Assembly: GCA_900073065.1 (NCBI GenBank)
Contig: FJOG01000015.1
Location: 422,436 to 486,435 of the forward strand
From: Phialocephala subalpina
Lineage: Eukaryota; Ascomycota; Leotiomycetes; Helotiales; Mollisiaceae
Reading direction: 5' to 3'
DNA: 64,000 nt
Position numbers and translations under genes: made by a program. Within the stretch, counting starts at the first letter, position 1, and each line of letters starts with the position of its first letter. Positions 1 through 12,562 of the stretch are shown here, piece by piece. Below the pieces are notes generated by a model that had not been told where the DNA came from, did not search any database, and saw nothing but the letters and a program-made list of their open reading frames with translations.

Positions 1-1009
1 TCGATAGAGTTTTCGCTTACTTCGCTACAGAATTTATGCCCTACGTCTTCCAGTTGTTCGCTGCTCTCTTGGAAGCCCGTCCGCAAGGCCCGCTGTCTGA
101 GTACTATAAAGCCCTGGTAGGACCAATATTGATGCCCACTCTCTGGGAATCAAGAGGCAATGTCCCAGCGCTTGCTCGTTTGTTGTCGTCTCTTGTACCC
201 CGGAGCGCAGCAGATATTGTTGCAAACAACCAAGTTGAGCCGATTCTGGGCATCTTCCAGAAGCTCATGGCTGGCAAGACTAAGACGGAACTCTACGGCT
301 TCGATGTCTTGGAGGCAGTCATCACGTCGTGCGATTCGTAAGTCTTCAACATAAAATCGAGGTCTATGTACTGATTTTCGAGTCTAGGACCGTGATCCAG
401 CAATATTTTCCGACTATTCTAACCATCATCCTCACCCGACTGAACAACAATCCGCCAGAGAAATTCAAGCAGCGATTTGTTCGTTTTTATCACCTGATAT
501 CTTCACGCGATCAATCAGGCCTCGGTGCGGACTTCTTCATCCGCAATGCCGATATCGTCCAGGAGAATGTCTATGTCCCGCTTTACCTCACCATTATTCT
601 CCCCACAACCCAGCAGTTGGCTAAACCTCTTGATCGTAAACTCGCTGTGGTTTCATTGACCAAGACTCTAGCAGACTCGCAATCTTTCGCTGTTAGATAT
701 GTGAAGGGTTGGGCGAAGTCGTGTGAAGCTTTGTTAAAGCTCCTCGAGAACCCACCTATGCCAGTCACCGGCGATGATATTGGTGTTGAGGTTGACGTGG
801 ATGATGTGGGCTTCGGCGTTGGCTTCACCCCATTGAACACATGCAAGAAGGTCCCAAGAGATGAGTGGCCAGACGTGACGGATGTCAAGTCGTGGGTAGG
901 ATCATATCTCAAGGCTGCTGATGCGAGGCAAGGAGGAAAGATCGGGGGATATGCAAACGAGAGGCTCTCATCAGAAGCAAAGACTGTTCTGGTTTCTTAC
1001 ATGCAATGA
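1..1009 (+). CDS. CSE1: Exportin-2 / importin-alpha re-exporter Cse1, C-terminal part (5' end outside window)
   Basis: This is the C-terminal part of the karyopherin that carries importin-alpha back to the cytoplasm with RanGTP. The reading frame is open from base 3, and the start lies left of the window. Exons are 1-337 and 388-1009; the 50-nt intron has a GTAAGT donor and a CTAG acceptor, and joining restores one frame. The text LFAALLEARP, ILMPTLWESRGNVPALARLL and NNQVEPILGIFQKL is the conserved HEAT-repeat region near the end of Cse1/CAS proteins. The tail of the second exon is acidic (VGVEVDVDD) and ends at a TGA at 1007-1009. About 318 residues are visible, roughly the last third of a family protein of about 960. 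Identification is from recognised family text. No lesion is seen. Confidence 0.92.
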
Positions 1010-1408
1010 AGATGGGACGAGTTTACGATGAACGATACTAAAGAGACGAGTGGATAATTGAACAGAAAAGCATGTGAGCATACGTGGTATCTGAGGGAAA
1101 AGATGTCTGGGTCATTCGGTGCGTGGATTTCAAAAGCGGCAGAATGATCTCCGCGTGGTCTGTCAGCTGGAATCTAGACTAGATTGCAATGACGAGTCTT
1201 TTCGACAATGTACTTGGTTGTGAGACCACTGAAACCTGATAGCATACCCAAGCTTGGACTATTCTTTTTGTCCCGGTGTTGTGAGTCCAAAGCCCCGCCG
1301 GATGCAGTTGGTGGGGCGGTAAGTACCTGCTCCCTGGATGTCCTTGTGTCGGCGAGGAGTATATCCTCTCACTTTGCTTCACTCTCAAGGTCTATTTCTT
1401 CAAGATCA

Positions 1409-1415
1409 GGCTAAA
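1409..1415 (+). promoter_or_regulatory. Candidate XlnR/Xyr1 site GGCTAAA (distal)
   Basis: Exact GGCTAAA, the element bound by the fungal xylanase activator XlnR/Xyr1, about 680 bp upstream of the xylanase ATG. A further GGCTAG lies near 1485. A 7-mer alone is weak evidence; the gene context raises it. Confidence 0.35.
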
Positions 1416-1828
1416 TCGGAATTTTGGAATTTTGGCCTACTAGGCCGCGAAATTTGCGTTGACTCGGTCTTCAGAGCCAGTCTGGGCTAGACCACCTCTT
1501 CTCGTTCTGCTGGAATAAACTTCTCCCCACGAGATTTGAACGGATTGGGAACCGAGATGCAAGGCCGGATTAATGTTTCACGCCATCTCCTCCTTTCTCT
1601 CCTTAGCGAGTCGCCAAGCAAGCACTAAAACAACGAGCACTTCAGGCAAATCTCAATCAAGATCATGGGGTATTTCTTACATCGTCGTTTGCAGATTTAG
1701 GCACTTCACCGTCCGCTCATCTATTCTCGGCGCCATGTGGTTCGGCTCGGAACACAGATATTGCGGGGATCAAAACCTTAAGATCAAAAGGAGCATCGAT
1801 CTGAAAGTTTGTTTCTGGAAATGAAGTA

Positions 1829-1835
1829 TTTAGCC
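1829..1835 (-). promoter_or_regulatory. Candidate XlnR/Xyr1 site GGCTAAA (proximal)
   Basis: TTTAGCC on the plus strand, that is GGCTAAA on the minus strand, 261 bp upstream of the xylanase ATG and about 140 bp upstream of its TATA box. The position is usual for an XlnR site. Binding is inferred. Confidence 0.4.
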
Positions 1836-1972
1836 AGTGATCCGACGGCATACGGGACGTTAATTAGAAACAGCCTCCTTTCATATAATTATATTGGCCA
1901 TGCTCCCAATCATGGGAGGCATGCAATCTTGGCATCTGATGTAGATGCCTTCCTTCCGAAAAGTTGTGGACA

Positions 1973-1979
1973 TATAAAA
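1973..1979 (+). promoter_or_regulatory. TATA box of the xylanase gene
   Basis: TATAAAA about 120 bp before the ATG, followed by CT-rich runs (TTTCTCTTTCTTG and similar) of the kind found around start sites of strongly expressed fungal genes. Confidence 0.5.
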
Positions 1980-2095
1980 GCTGGTCCTGGAATTGCCGTT
2001 GGTTCATATTGGTGGGTAGCATCAGCATTTTCTCTTTCTTGTACATTTCGTCTTTTCTCTTGTACATATTTTCAAAACAAAACAAAACAAAATCC

Positions 2096-4177
<2,082 letters not shown>

Positions 4178-4555
4178 GCAGACCCACCCAGAAGATTTTG
4201 GGGATGGGAACAACAGAAGCATTAGTGCTGTAGACCCCTGGTCACCTCGGGTGTCTCCGTGTGGAATCAGCTGGATTTCTTGTATATATTTGATTTTGAA
4301 TGAAAAGTTTGTCTCTCGATAGCAACGTGCTCCAAACCCTCCCTGGTCCTGATGTAAATAATGAATGCCGATACACGAGTGCAACGTTGAATTTTGTTTG
4401 TTTCCAGTAGTGCCATACTGGCTCCGAGTCTGAACTCGCATAAGTGGTGATTCGTTCTATTCCGACGATAATTAATCCCTGAGTCCCGATAGAGATTATG
4501 TAGAAAATGAGGAGGTAACTTAGGATATAGAAAGAAAAGTCTTCGAGGGCTTTCT
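4178..4555. other. Intergenic between convergent xylanase and F-box relic
   Basis: No supported gene. It should hold the two 3' UTRs. A TGTATATA lies about 100 bp after the xylanase stop. Confidence 0.5.
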
Positions 4556-5973
4556 TCAACGACTAGTTCGGATCCGGGGTGACTCGGAGCCTTCTGTCCA
4601 TGCTGAACCCCATAATCGTGGGTGATCTCGAACATAGATTCCTAGTGCACCGTACGAGTCTTCGAGACTGTGTGGATATGGCCAGAACTGAGCTTTCAAG
4701 GTTTCGAGTTGTTCTGGGAAAATCTCGTTTAAGCAGTTATGTGGAGGCGAGCCCGTGAGGAACGAGATTGGGATGTCAATATACCTGGAACGTAGGTCAA
4801 AACACTTCAAAGAGGCCAGCCAAGGCATTTATTTGAGCTTACTTGAGGATCTTAAAGTCTCGCATTGATCCGACTGTCCCAATCACATCCCAAATTTCAT
4901 CGTCTAACTCCGTATACAAAGTAATGGAGATGTCTAGAAACTCGAGGGTGGATGAGACCTGCTTCAAAGCACGTCCAAGTTCTTCGCATTGACATCTTTC
5001 CCCATCCATATAATCGTATGGAGTCCGCATCTAAGTTTTCGAAGCTTCGGCGTTGCTTCCAACATCTCCCGAAGCGCACTCTCATTCATACGCACCTCAG
5101 TAAGTATGAGCATTGTGATCGTCTCAGATCTTCGTTTCTTTGTCCAAATTGGTGTCTCGGGCCAAGCCCAGCACATTGACAGCGCCTCAAGACCCTGTAA
5201 GTCAAAGAGATGCGCGACCTCTTGTTCCAGGTCGAAAATATATTCCATGTCATAGGGGTCACAATCATACCAGCCATGCTCGTCTCGATCCAGAGATAGG
5301 TTGATGCCCCGCAGATGTCGAAACCACGGCAAGGCTTTTGGCTCAAACCGTGAAGTGAGGACCTATATAATCTTCTTTCCCAATACTGGCGGGAGAGGCT
5401 TTGTGTGTGAACGTAGTCGGATATCTAAACTCTGAAGATTGCGGAGCCTGGAGGGAAGCAAAGAAAGTATGATATCGCTTTCCCATGCTCTAGCCCTCTT
5501 TGCCAATCATCTGATGGCTCCAGATTCAAGTCTTGTATCGGAGAAAGGGCTAGATGGAAGTCCAGTGCATCGAAGCCACTATCGCATGGAACGTCTAAAT
5601 TCCAAAGAGAGGATATCCTCTTTTTCGCCAGTCGGCGAGAGCGGTGCGACAAACTCAGCTCTTTTGACGTATAGGGCAAGCTCAGGAACACTGACAATGG
5701 TTCGTAGGAGGAGATGAACTCGCGGAACAGGCGAGAAGGGGGTTTCTTCTTTTCTGCCATATTTCGCATTATCGGAGCTGGGGACAGACTTGTTATCCAG
5801 CCCGGAACGTAATCGGCGTCAGGAATCCAGGAGACGGTCGAGTAAAGATGTCGGGCTGAAAGGTCGTGAAGATACCTGCATACAATGCTGACGGCGGCGA
5901 GATCTTTCTGATCGAGATACTTAAGTATTTCGTTCCATAACTCGGTTGGAAGCTGATCCCACATCCACCGCAT
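4556..5973 (-). pseudogene. F-box protein gene with several frameshifts
   Basis: The start MRWMWDQLPTELWNEILKYL followed by LAAVSIVCRYLHDLSARHLY is an F-box, which docks substrate receptors to Skp1 in SCF ubiquitin ligases. Downstream text (RLRNLQSLDIRLRS, ALPWFRHLRGINLSLDRDEH, LGRALKQVSSTLEFLDIS) is leucine-rich and continuous in sense but not in frame. The frame changes near 5499 (looks like a 1-nt loss), near 5382 and back near 5360 (a TAG lies in the direct frame between), and near 5027. A good 58-nt intron at 4785-4842 joins MRDFKILK to YIDIPISFLTG, so splicing does explain that break; no GT..AG pair of usable length explains the others. The end is a TGA at 4556. Target unknown. It is likely a young pseudogene; base errors in the assembly are the alternative. 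Confidence 0.75.
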
Positions 5974-6145
5974 CTTTCACCTGTTGCTTCTTGGGCTCGA
6001 ACACGTGCACTGGTATTACGTAGGTCGTACATGTCTACTGCACAGGGAGATTTCTCTTGATATGGCGAGTTCCTGAGGATAATCTTAGCTCTTGCAAAGT
6101 AGCATGACTTCGGTGAAATCGTTGGCTCCTTGCGACCTTTGTTTG

Positions 6146-6458
6146 TCAAATGAAGGGAGGAATGGAAGGGCTTGAAGCTGCAACGCAAAATGAACGTTAT
6201 CAAATGTGTGGGCAACATACCTGACGTTTTCTCGCACTGACTTACTCTTTCTTCACTCTCAGTTGAAGGAATGGACACCGTAAAACCGATTGCGCCAAGT
6301 TCTTTGCTGTACCAGCTTCCGAGAAGTTCAACGACGCGTCGCGCAAGGTCAAATTTGTGAGCAAAGTTGGGCAAATGCAACGGCGGGGAGATGAGACCTT
6401 GAAGATGTTGGCAAAGAGATTCGATGCTATACTTGATATCCACGTGCGACGGAACCAT
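6146..6458 (-). CDS. Possible small two-exon protein, unknown
   Basis: An ATG at 6458 opens a frame of 79 codons beginning MVPSHVDIKYSIESLC. A GTATGT donor at 6220 and a TTGCAG acceptor give a 43-nt intron (6178-6220) and a short last exon ending at 6146, for 89 residues in all. The sequence has no recognised domain. It lies head to head with THI20, 167 bp apart, and upstream of the F-box relic on the same strand. It could be antisense noise in the THI20 promoter. Confidence 0.3.
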
Positions 6459-6625
6459 TTTTGCCTTTCAAGCAAGTCCAAGCTTTCTTCGTCGATGTGA
6501 AGAAGGACTTAAATTTGGACCTTCTCCAACAAGATGTCGCGACCAGCTGACATAATCCAGCCCACTTTAACTTCAACAACACCGAGAAGCATCGAACGAC
6601 TCATCCAGAGTCAAAAATCACAATC

Positions 6626-8737
6626 ATGGCTAAAGGGCGTGTTTTGGTGATAGCTGGTTCAGATAGCTCTGGCGGAGCGTAAGTCGTTGAAAACCTCTCC
6701 ACGAAATCCATCTTTTCTGGACGACCAGCAGCTGATGCATTTCCAGGGGACTGGAAGCCGATCAAAAAGTGATCTCAGCTCATGGATGTTACGCCATGAC
6801 TGCCACCACGGCATTGACTGCCCAGAACACTCTTGGTGTTACTGATATCCATTACACTCCTCCGGCGTTTGTGAGAGAGTTGATCGATGCGTGCCTCAGT
6901 GACATTGGTGTTGATGTTGTGAAGACTGGTAATTTTCTCGCGTACCCCTTTCGAATATTTTTGTCAAGAAACATAGAAGAAATAGTCAAATGTCTGACCT
7001 CCTCAGGCATGCTGGCTTCTGCGGAAACGATCAAAGTTGTGGCAAAAGCGCTCAAGGACCACCACGTGACGACGACAGTCATTGATCCTGTATGCAGCTC
7101 CTGTGCTTGTGCCTGAAGCATATCTGACAAGTTCAGGTGATGGTTTCCACAAGCGGATCTGTGTTACTTCCCCAGGAGGCTATCCGTGAGCTCCGAGAGG
7201 ATCTTCTCCCTCAAACCACCATACTCACGCCTAACGTACCGGAAGCGAAGCTTCTCCTTTCTGATGCGGGCATATCTGCAACGGACCCTCAAGATGTTGA
7301 AGACTTAATCAAGATAGCTAAGTCGGTACAAAGCCTGGGACCTCGATACGTTCTCTTAAAGGGTGGCCATCTTCCCCTGAAGAAGGATGGAAGTGTTGCG
7401 AAGACAGACGAGGAAAGGGAGCTCATGGTCGACATACTGTACGGGGATGATACAGTAGCAAGAATTGAGACTGCGTACTTGAAGTCAAAGAATACCCATG
7501 GAACAGGGTGCTCATTAGCCTGTAAGCATGAAGTCCCCAGACCGGCCATTTCCTGACACATCTAGCTGCCATTGCATCAAACCTCGCAAACGGCCTTGAA
7601 ATGGTGGAAGCAGTAAAGCGTGCTTGCAGATATGTGGAAGCTGGCATCAAGACATCGACTGGTATCGGTCAAGGAAGTGGACCAATCAACCATTTTCATT
7701 CGACATATACCTTACCATTCCCGCCGTAGGTCTCCAACCCGGACTTGAGACATTTCGCTAAATTTCTTAAATCAGTGGCCGCTTTATCGAATACGTCTTG
7801 GAGCGCCCAGACGTTCAGAAAGCTTGGAGACACCATACTGAGCATGCTTTCGTCGCTGGCCTGGCTGATGGAACGCTTCCGGTTGAGTCCTTCAAGTACT
7901 ACCTCATCCAGGACTATCTCTTCTTGGTAAGTAACCAGCATCATCTACAACAAATCGAAGCTAAGAATTCAGATACAATTTGCACGAGCAAATGCGTTGG
8001 TAGCATACAAAGCGAAAACACTGGACGATATCGCCACGGTACGTCCTGCCTATTTGCAGATTTGGGGATGGGATTGATGAAAGTTTCAGGGCGCCAAGAT
8101 AGTGTTGCACATCCAACAAGAGATGGCTTTGCATATCGACTATTGCAAGGGCTTTGGGATCTCCAAGGAAGAGATCGTGGCAACGGAAGAAAGCCAAGGT
8201 CAGTGACAAATTCTTGTTGAGAAACAAACTGACATATACTTAAGCTTGTACTGCATACACTCGGTACGAATTATCCCAAACCAAACGCTGAAGCAAGATA
8301 TTGACGAATGTCAGATACGTACTCGACATCGGAATGTCCCAAGACTGGTACGCACTGCAAATAGCACTCGCACCTTGCTTAATTGGATATGGAGAAATCG
8401 CCAAAAGACTCCATGCCGATCCAAAGACCAAACGTGAGGGGAACATTTACTGGAAATGGATCGAAAACTATGTCGCAGATGACTATGTGGAAGCTGTAAA
8501 CGTGGGGAGAGGTGAGCTGCTGCCGCCTTGGGTATTTTCAAGAACAATGCTGACCTTGTTAGCTCTGTTGGAAAGGAACGCTGTTCTGCAATCACCTAGC
8601 AGAATTGAGGAGTTGGTCCGGATATTTATCCATGCTACAAATGTGAGGCTTCTTCTCTGAAAAGGAGAGCTTACTTGCTGACTCGCGAATAGATGGAGAC
8701 TGGCTTCTGGACGATGGGGGCAGGTTTTGGGGGATAG
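6626..8737 (+). CDS. THI20: Bifunctional hydroxymethylpyrimidine(-phosphate) kinase / TenA-like thiaminase II domain protein Thi20
   Basis: The N-terminal half phosphorylates HMP and HMP-P for thiamine synthesis; the C-terminal half is a TenA/thiaminase II fold that salvages pyrimidine. Twelve exons: 6626-6678, 6747-6928, 7007-7089, 7137-7521, 7566-7725, 7776-7926, 7973-8038, 8090-8198, 8245-8263, 8315-8511, 8563-8642, 8693-8737. They sum to 1530 nt, or 509 residues (yeast Thi20 is about 550). The kinase marks are VIAGSDSSGGAGLEADQK at the start, VVKTGMLAS, and the anion-hole motif NTHGTGCSLASAIA. The TenA part begins near residue 310 (RHHTEHAFVAGLADGTLP, FKYYLIQDYLFL) and includes HIDYCKGFGI and IGYGEIAKRL. 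The gene is intact. No TPP-riboswitch core was seen in the short upstream region or introns. The nearest minus-strand neighbours are unrelated. Confidence 0.95.
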
Positions 8738-11700
8738 ACATGATGAATGATGTTCATGAGATTATGATGACGATTTGGATGATGTTTATAACAAAATGAA
8801 TGTTGATTTTGGTGCCTCTATTCTCGGACCCTCAAACAAAGACCGCTCTGGATTCGGAAAGTGCTATGGCACTGAACCTTCTTCCTGCAAATTGGAATGA
8901 TCTCGATTACTTTGAGAGACGGCGAAGTAGATCCTTCCTGACTTACCTCTTAGCTTTTTAGATTACGCAAAAGCGACGTTCAGTTGTCCTTCTCAGTTCA
9001 AATTGAAGGTCCCCCTCGAAAAATTGAGGGATGAATGACAACACTGGAAATTACTTCGAGATGAAATCGTCTGAGGATATCTGCTGCATATTCTAATGTT
9101 GAACCGAGCCTCGTTATTTGATGGGAAGGATCCAATAGGATGAAAAGTCTGGCTTCATTTTTGGACATTCCAGACATGAAACTCAGTCGAAGGTGATGAT
9201 GAGAAGGCAGGTCCCTCACCCACCGAACATTGCTCTGCTCCGCCCCGATCCTCTCCGCAACTCTTGACTTCTAATAGGGCATTGCTGATATTTTGTTGCA
9301 CGTCGCAAGCCTTTGCTCGGTGCAATACGGGAGGATTTGAAGGCTGTCGAGTAAGGACCCGAGCTCTTCGATGTGCAAAAAACCCTATTCTGTGCAACTC
9401 CAGGTCGAAAGAGCACTAGAGTCCAGTTGTGTGGTAATCTGAGCCAGGAAGGAGTTCTGATATTGCAGACTTCAAGGGCAACCCAAAGCTTCGCTCTGGC
9501 TCGACCGATTCGTATAGGGAAGAGTCCGACAAAAGGGAGAGAGTTGTCTTCAATCTAAGACTGTCCTCCATGGTAGAAAAGCAATATTGGCAATGACATC
9601 GGTAATGATGGAAGACAACACAACTTCATGTTTCTATCATCTTACTCTGGGCAAAGAAGAGGTACAGTATCGACAGAAACTACGACTAAGTGCTATCTAT
9701 ATTGTTGTGAAGATGAATTGTGAGAAGAGAGACCAGAATTTCTAACACCGTTAGCTTCAATGGTGTGTGGCATTTGTGGTGGTCACGCCTCTTTCAAGTT
9801 TCTTACAGGTGCTTAGATGCCTCACAGAGTGACAAAACAGTACCATACATGGAGCAGAGAATGTGCTGAGGAGAGGCAGAGAACGAGCTACCGGTCTCGA
9901 TTCTCGAACGAGAGGAGGAGAATTGTATGAAGGTCAGAAGCAATTGCAGCGCGAATTATCATGCGCTATTTCTGCCACTTCTCATTGGAGATCAGGGTAG
10001 ATTCAGCCTCTCCATGATACGCACTTGCTAAAGGATCCTTTGTGCTCTAGTACGATACTTTGCACCAAAATCCAATGCAATTCCACCTATTTGGGACAGA
10101 AAACAAGAGGACGCCGTCGAGATGGGGTTTGACCAAACTGCACTCGAGATTCCCCCAAACAGCAAAACCCCCCAAGTCAAGAGACGGGGGCTACGGATCG
10201 GACGGCGGCGGGATTCAAACCCCACGACCGTCCACTCTAGCAGAAACTCTTATTTGGAGAATCATATTTATGCTAAATGCAAGTTCCCCATTCCCAACTT
10301 TGGTACTCGCAGAAGTTCCCCGATACAGGCCGGATTGTTCTAGTGTCCGTCTCTAACTTTGGTAATGGGATACTAAACATATTTGACATGTTATTAATTT
10401 ACGGCTTGTTCATCCGATGCGAAGGGAGAAATTTCAAAATGAAACACATCACATCAAACTCGAAAAGTGTTGGGACCTAGATCGGGATGTAGACTTCCTA
10501 TTGGAAAGTCTCCTCTGGCTAGTCGTCTTGAGTACGGACAATGTACGGGTCAACTTCCGAGAGAAAAGTGTGGTATGGCAAAGCCGTATTCAAACTTTGG
10601 CATGTACGACGTCACGAAGGCGAGTTCCAACAGCAACCCCGCGCGTGCAGTGACATCTCGTTCAGCTGAGACGTTCCTGTGAAAGAGAGTCCAAACTTTG
10701 ATCTTTGAACCCGTGTGATCCCCGAGAAGAAGATTTTGAGATCACCGACCAAGGGTTCACAAAAGTTTGAATGAAAATACTTTCTTAGCTTTGCGATCTG
10801 AGTTCAACTTGAAGCGAAGATCAAGACGCTAGAATGCACGTCATAAGAACAGTATGTGAAGCTAGAACAATCATGCAATTGATGTTAAACTTATGCTTCC
10901 TTCCACGAAGATGCAATATTGCAATTTCTGCAAAAATCTAGACGTTCATTTTTCTCACAATTTCAGGGAAAGGTGGTGATCAAACTTGATCCAGAGATCC
11001 AGGTCGGCCGAAGAAGATGCAACATGAAGAGGACATAGCAGTAATACGTCACGGTGCAGTGCAACACACCCTCTTTCCCTTGCTGTGTTGAATCGTGGGC
11101 CGCTCGTACGAGTCAACATCACCACTCCTCCCCGTTCCTACCGAAAAGAAGCCGTTGAGGATTTCACCTGCTCAGAGACATCTGCACAACTTTGTGCTCA
11201 CCAAAGAAAGACAGCACCAGCACTACTCGGCGTGGTTCACACGTGCCGCCTGGTGGGATGGGAGGATAGCAGCATGTTTCGCGTCCCTGCGTCTTTGGTG
11301 GCCGTGCTAGAAACTCACCTCACAAGTGATATCGCCCCTCCTCGAATCCCAAAATAGTCAAGCCGCGTTCGGAGGTTTAGAGTTCAATTGCAGGGCCTTT
11401 GTGATCTTCGGGGAGGTGTACCCAGGAAAGTCTCTTTGGGGCTTGAACCCTACCTTCCTTCAGCCCGTGTTGCAAGTGGGGAGGATAGAAGTTTCGAAGA
11501 GGATGCATGAGGAGATCAGCCCATCACTTGAAGGTACAGTAGGTATCTGGCGACTCTGAATCCGAAGGATCTCGGCGATGCTGCGGTAATGGGAGGAGGT
11601 GGAAGTAATGCGGAGCTGTGCTGCAACTGAATCGCCTCGAAGAGTGCAAAGTGCAGTAGTGACCTCCAGTTTGGGAAGTTCACCAAGTCGCAAACTGTCT

Positions 11701-11797
11701 CTGGACGCCACGCTCGCCTCTTCGAGATAGGATCAGTTCAGTTTGGTGCCGATTGGGTGGGATGGTGCACGGACTCGTTCATGCTTGGAGATGGTGA

Positions 11798-12562
11798 TCA
11801 ACTGCGTGCGTGCTTTGGGATCTTTTTGGGGCCATGTGGGAGAAGGGAGTTTGGAATCTTCAGCAAAGTCTGTCTTGTGCAACCTAGCACTTCTTTGGGG
11901 TTTTCCACGCCTTGGAAAGTTGGGTCGCTGCAGATCTTCCCCGGAACTGGAGATTGCGGTTTCAAGAATAGGTATTGAGGAGCGGAAGACGCTTCCGCAT
12001 ACGAAGTAATGACGATGATGAAGTACGGAGGTAATGATGTTTTGAGGGCGCAGTAGAGTATGATTGTGCAAGTTGTGCATGCAGAAACGATCACCCCCCC
12101 CTTTCCGAGCCCCAATCCCATCAATAGCGACGTCGACGGCGGCGGGATGACTGGTTCCTCATCTGTGCAAAGAGGGGTTCTGGCCTCGGCATTTCTGTCC
12201 TGTTCCTGGTCTAAGATTGAGCGAGAGATGAGCCGGTTGAGATGTCGCGCATCAGCGTCAGAATATCTCCGCGGGCTCGTCTTGAACGGAGTCCTGCTGT
12301 CGTCGTATTCTAAACGCAATCCTCTGATTAGTTTGTGGGATGTGGGTTTTTGGCGGAACATGGCCGCTGAGTCCTTGTTCAAGACCTTGAAGCCGGAAAG
12401 AATCCAGTTCATGTGTTTCGTCCTATCTAACTGATCTTCGCTTGGGGGAAACGGGGCTGCGAGAGTGCTCGACTGGGAATCAAATGCAAAGCCAAATTGC
12501 TTCATCCTTTCCCACGGCCCATCAACAGCGTCGGCACGGCCAGCCCGGTCTCTTTTCATCAC
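11798..12562 (-). CDS. Doubtful hypothetical ORF, 254 residues
   Basis: A single uninterrupted minus-strand frame from an ATG at 12562. It is rich in Arg, Ser and Pro and has one hydrophobic stretch near the middle (SACTTCTIILYCALK). No family is recognised and no intron is needed. It is the longest frame in the 10-kb gap, but length alone does not make it a gene. Confidence 0.18.
   Translation of the reverse strand: MMKRDRAGRADAVDGPWERMKQFGFAFDSQSSTLAAPFPPSEDQLDRTKHMNWILSGFKVLNKDSAAMFRQKPTSHKLIRGLRLEYDDSRTPFKTSPRRYSDADARHLNRLISRSILDQEQDRNAEARTPLCTDEEPVIPPPSTSLLMGLGLGKGGVIVSACTTCTIILYCALKTSLPPYFIIVITSYAEASSAPQYLFLKPQSPVPGKICSDPTFQGVENPKEVLGCTRQTLLKIPNSLLPHGPKKIPKHARS

Larger units (their letters stand above)
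1010..2095. other. Intergenic: CSE1 3' flank and xylanase promoter
   Basis: There is no convincing ORF. The left part should hold the CSE1 3' UTR. The right part is the promoter of the xylanase gene, with a TATA box, two GGCTAAA sites and a pyrimidine-rich stretch just before a CAAAA-repeat leader and the ATG. Confidence 0.6.

Noticed and set aside
1523..1552. GATTTGAACGGATTGG, tRNA-like on the minus strand
   Set aside because: The bases flanking the T-loop-like TTCAAAT do not pair, and no D-arm or anticodon arm is found.
6481..6625. TPP riboswitch in the THI20 leader or introns
   Set aside because: No CTGAGA plus GGGTGC-type core was seen before the gene or inside its introns.
10200..10233. 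Hairpin GGACGG...GATTCAAAC...CCGTCC that looks like a tRNA T-arm
   Set aside because: The loop resembles a T-loop, but there is no 5-bp T-stem, anticodon arm or acceptor stem at the right distances on either strand.
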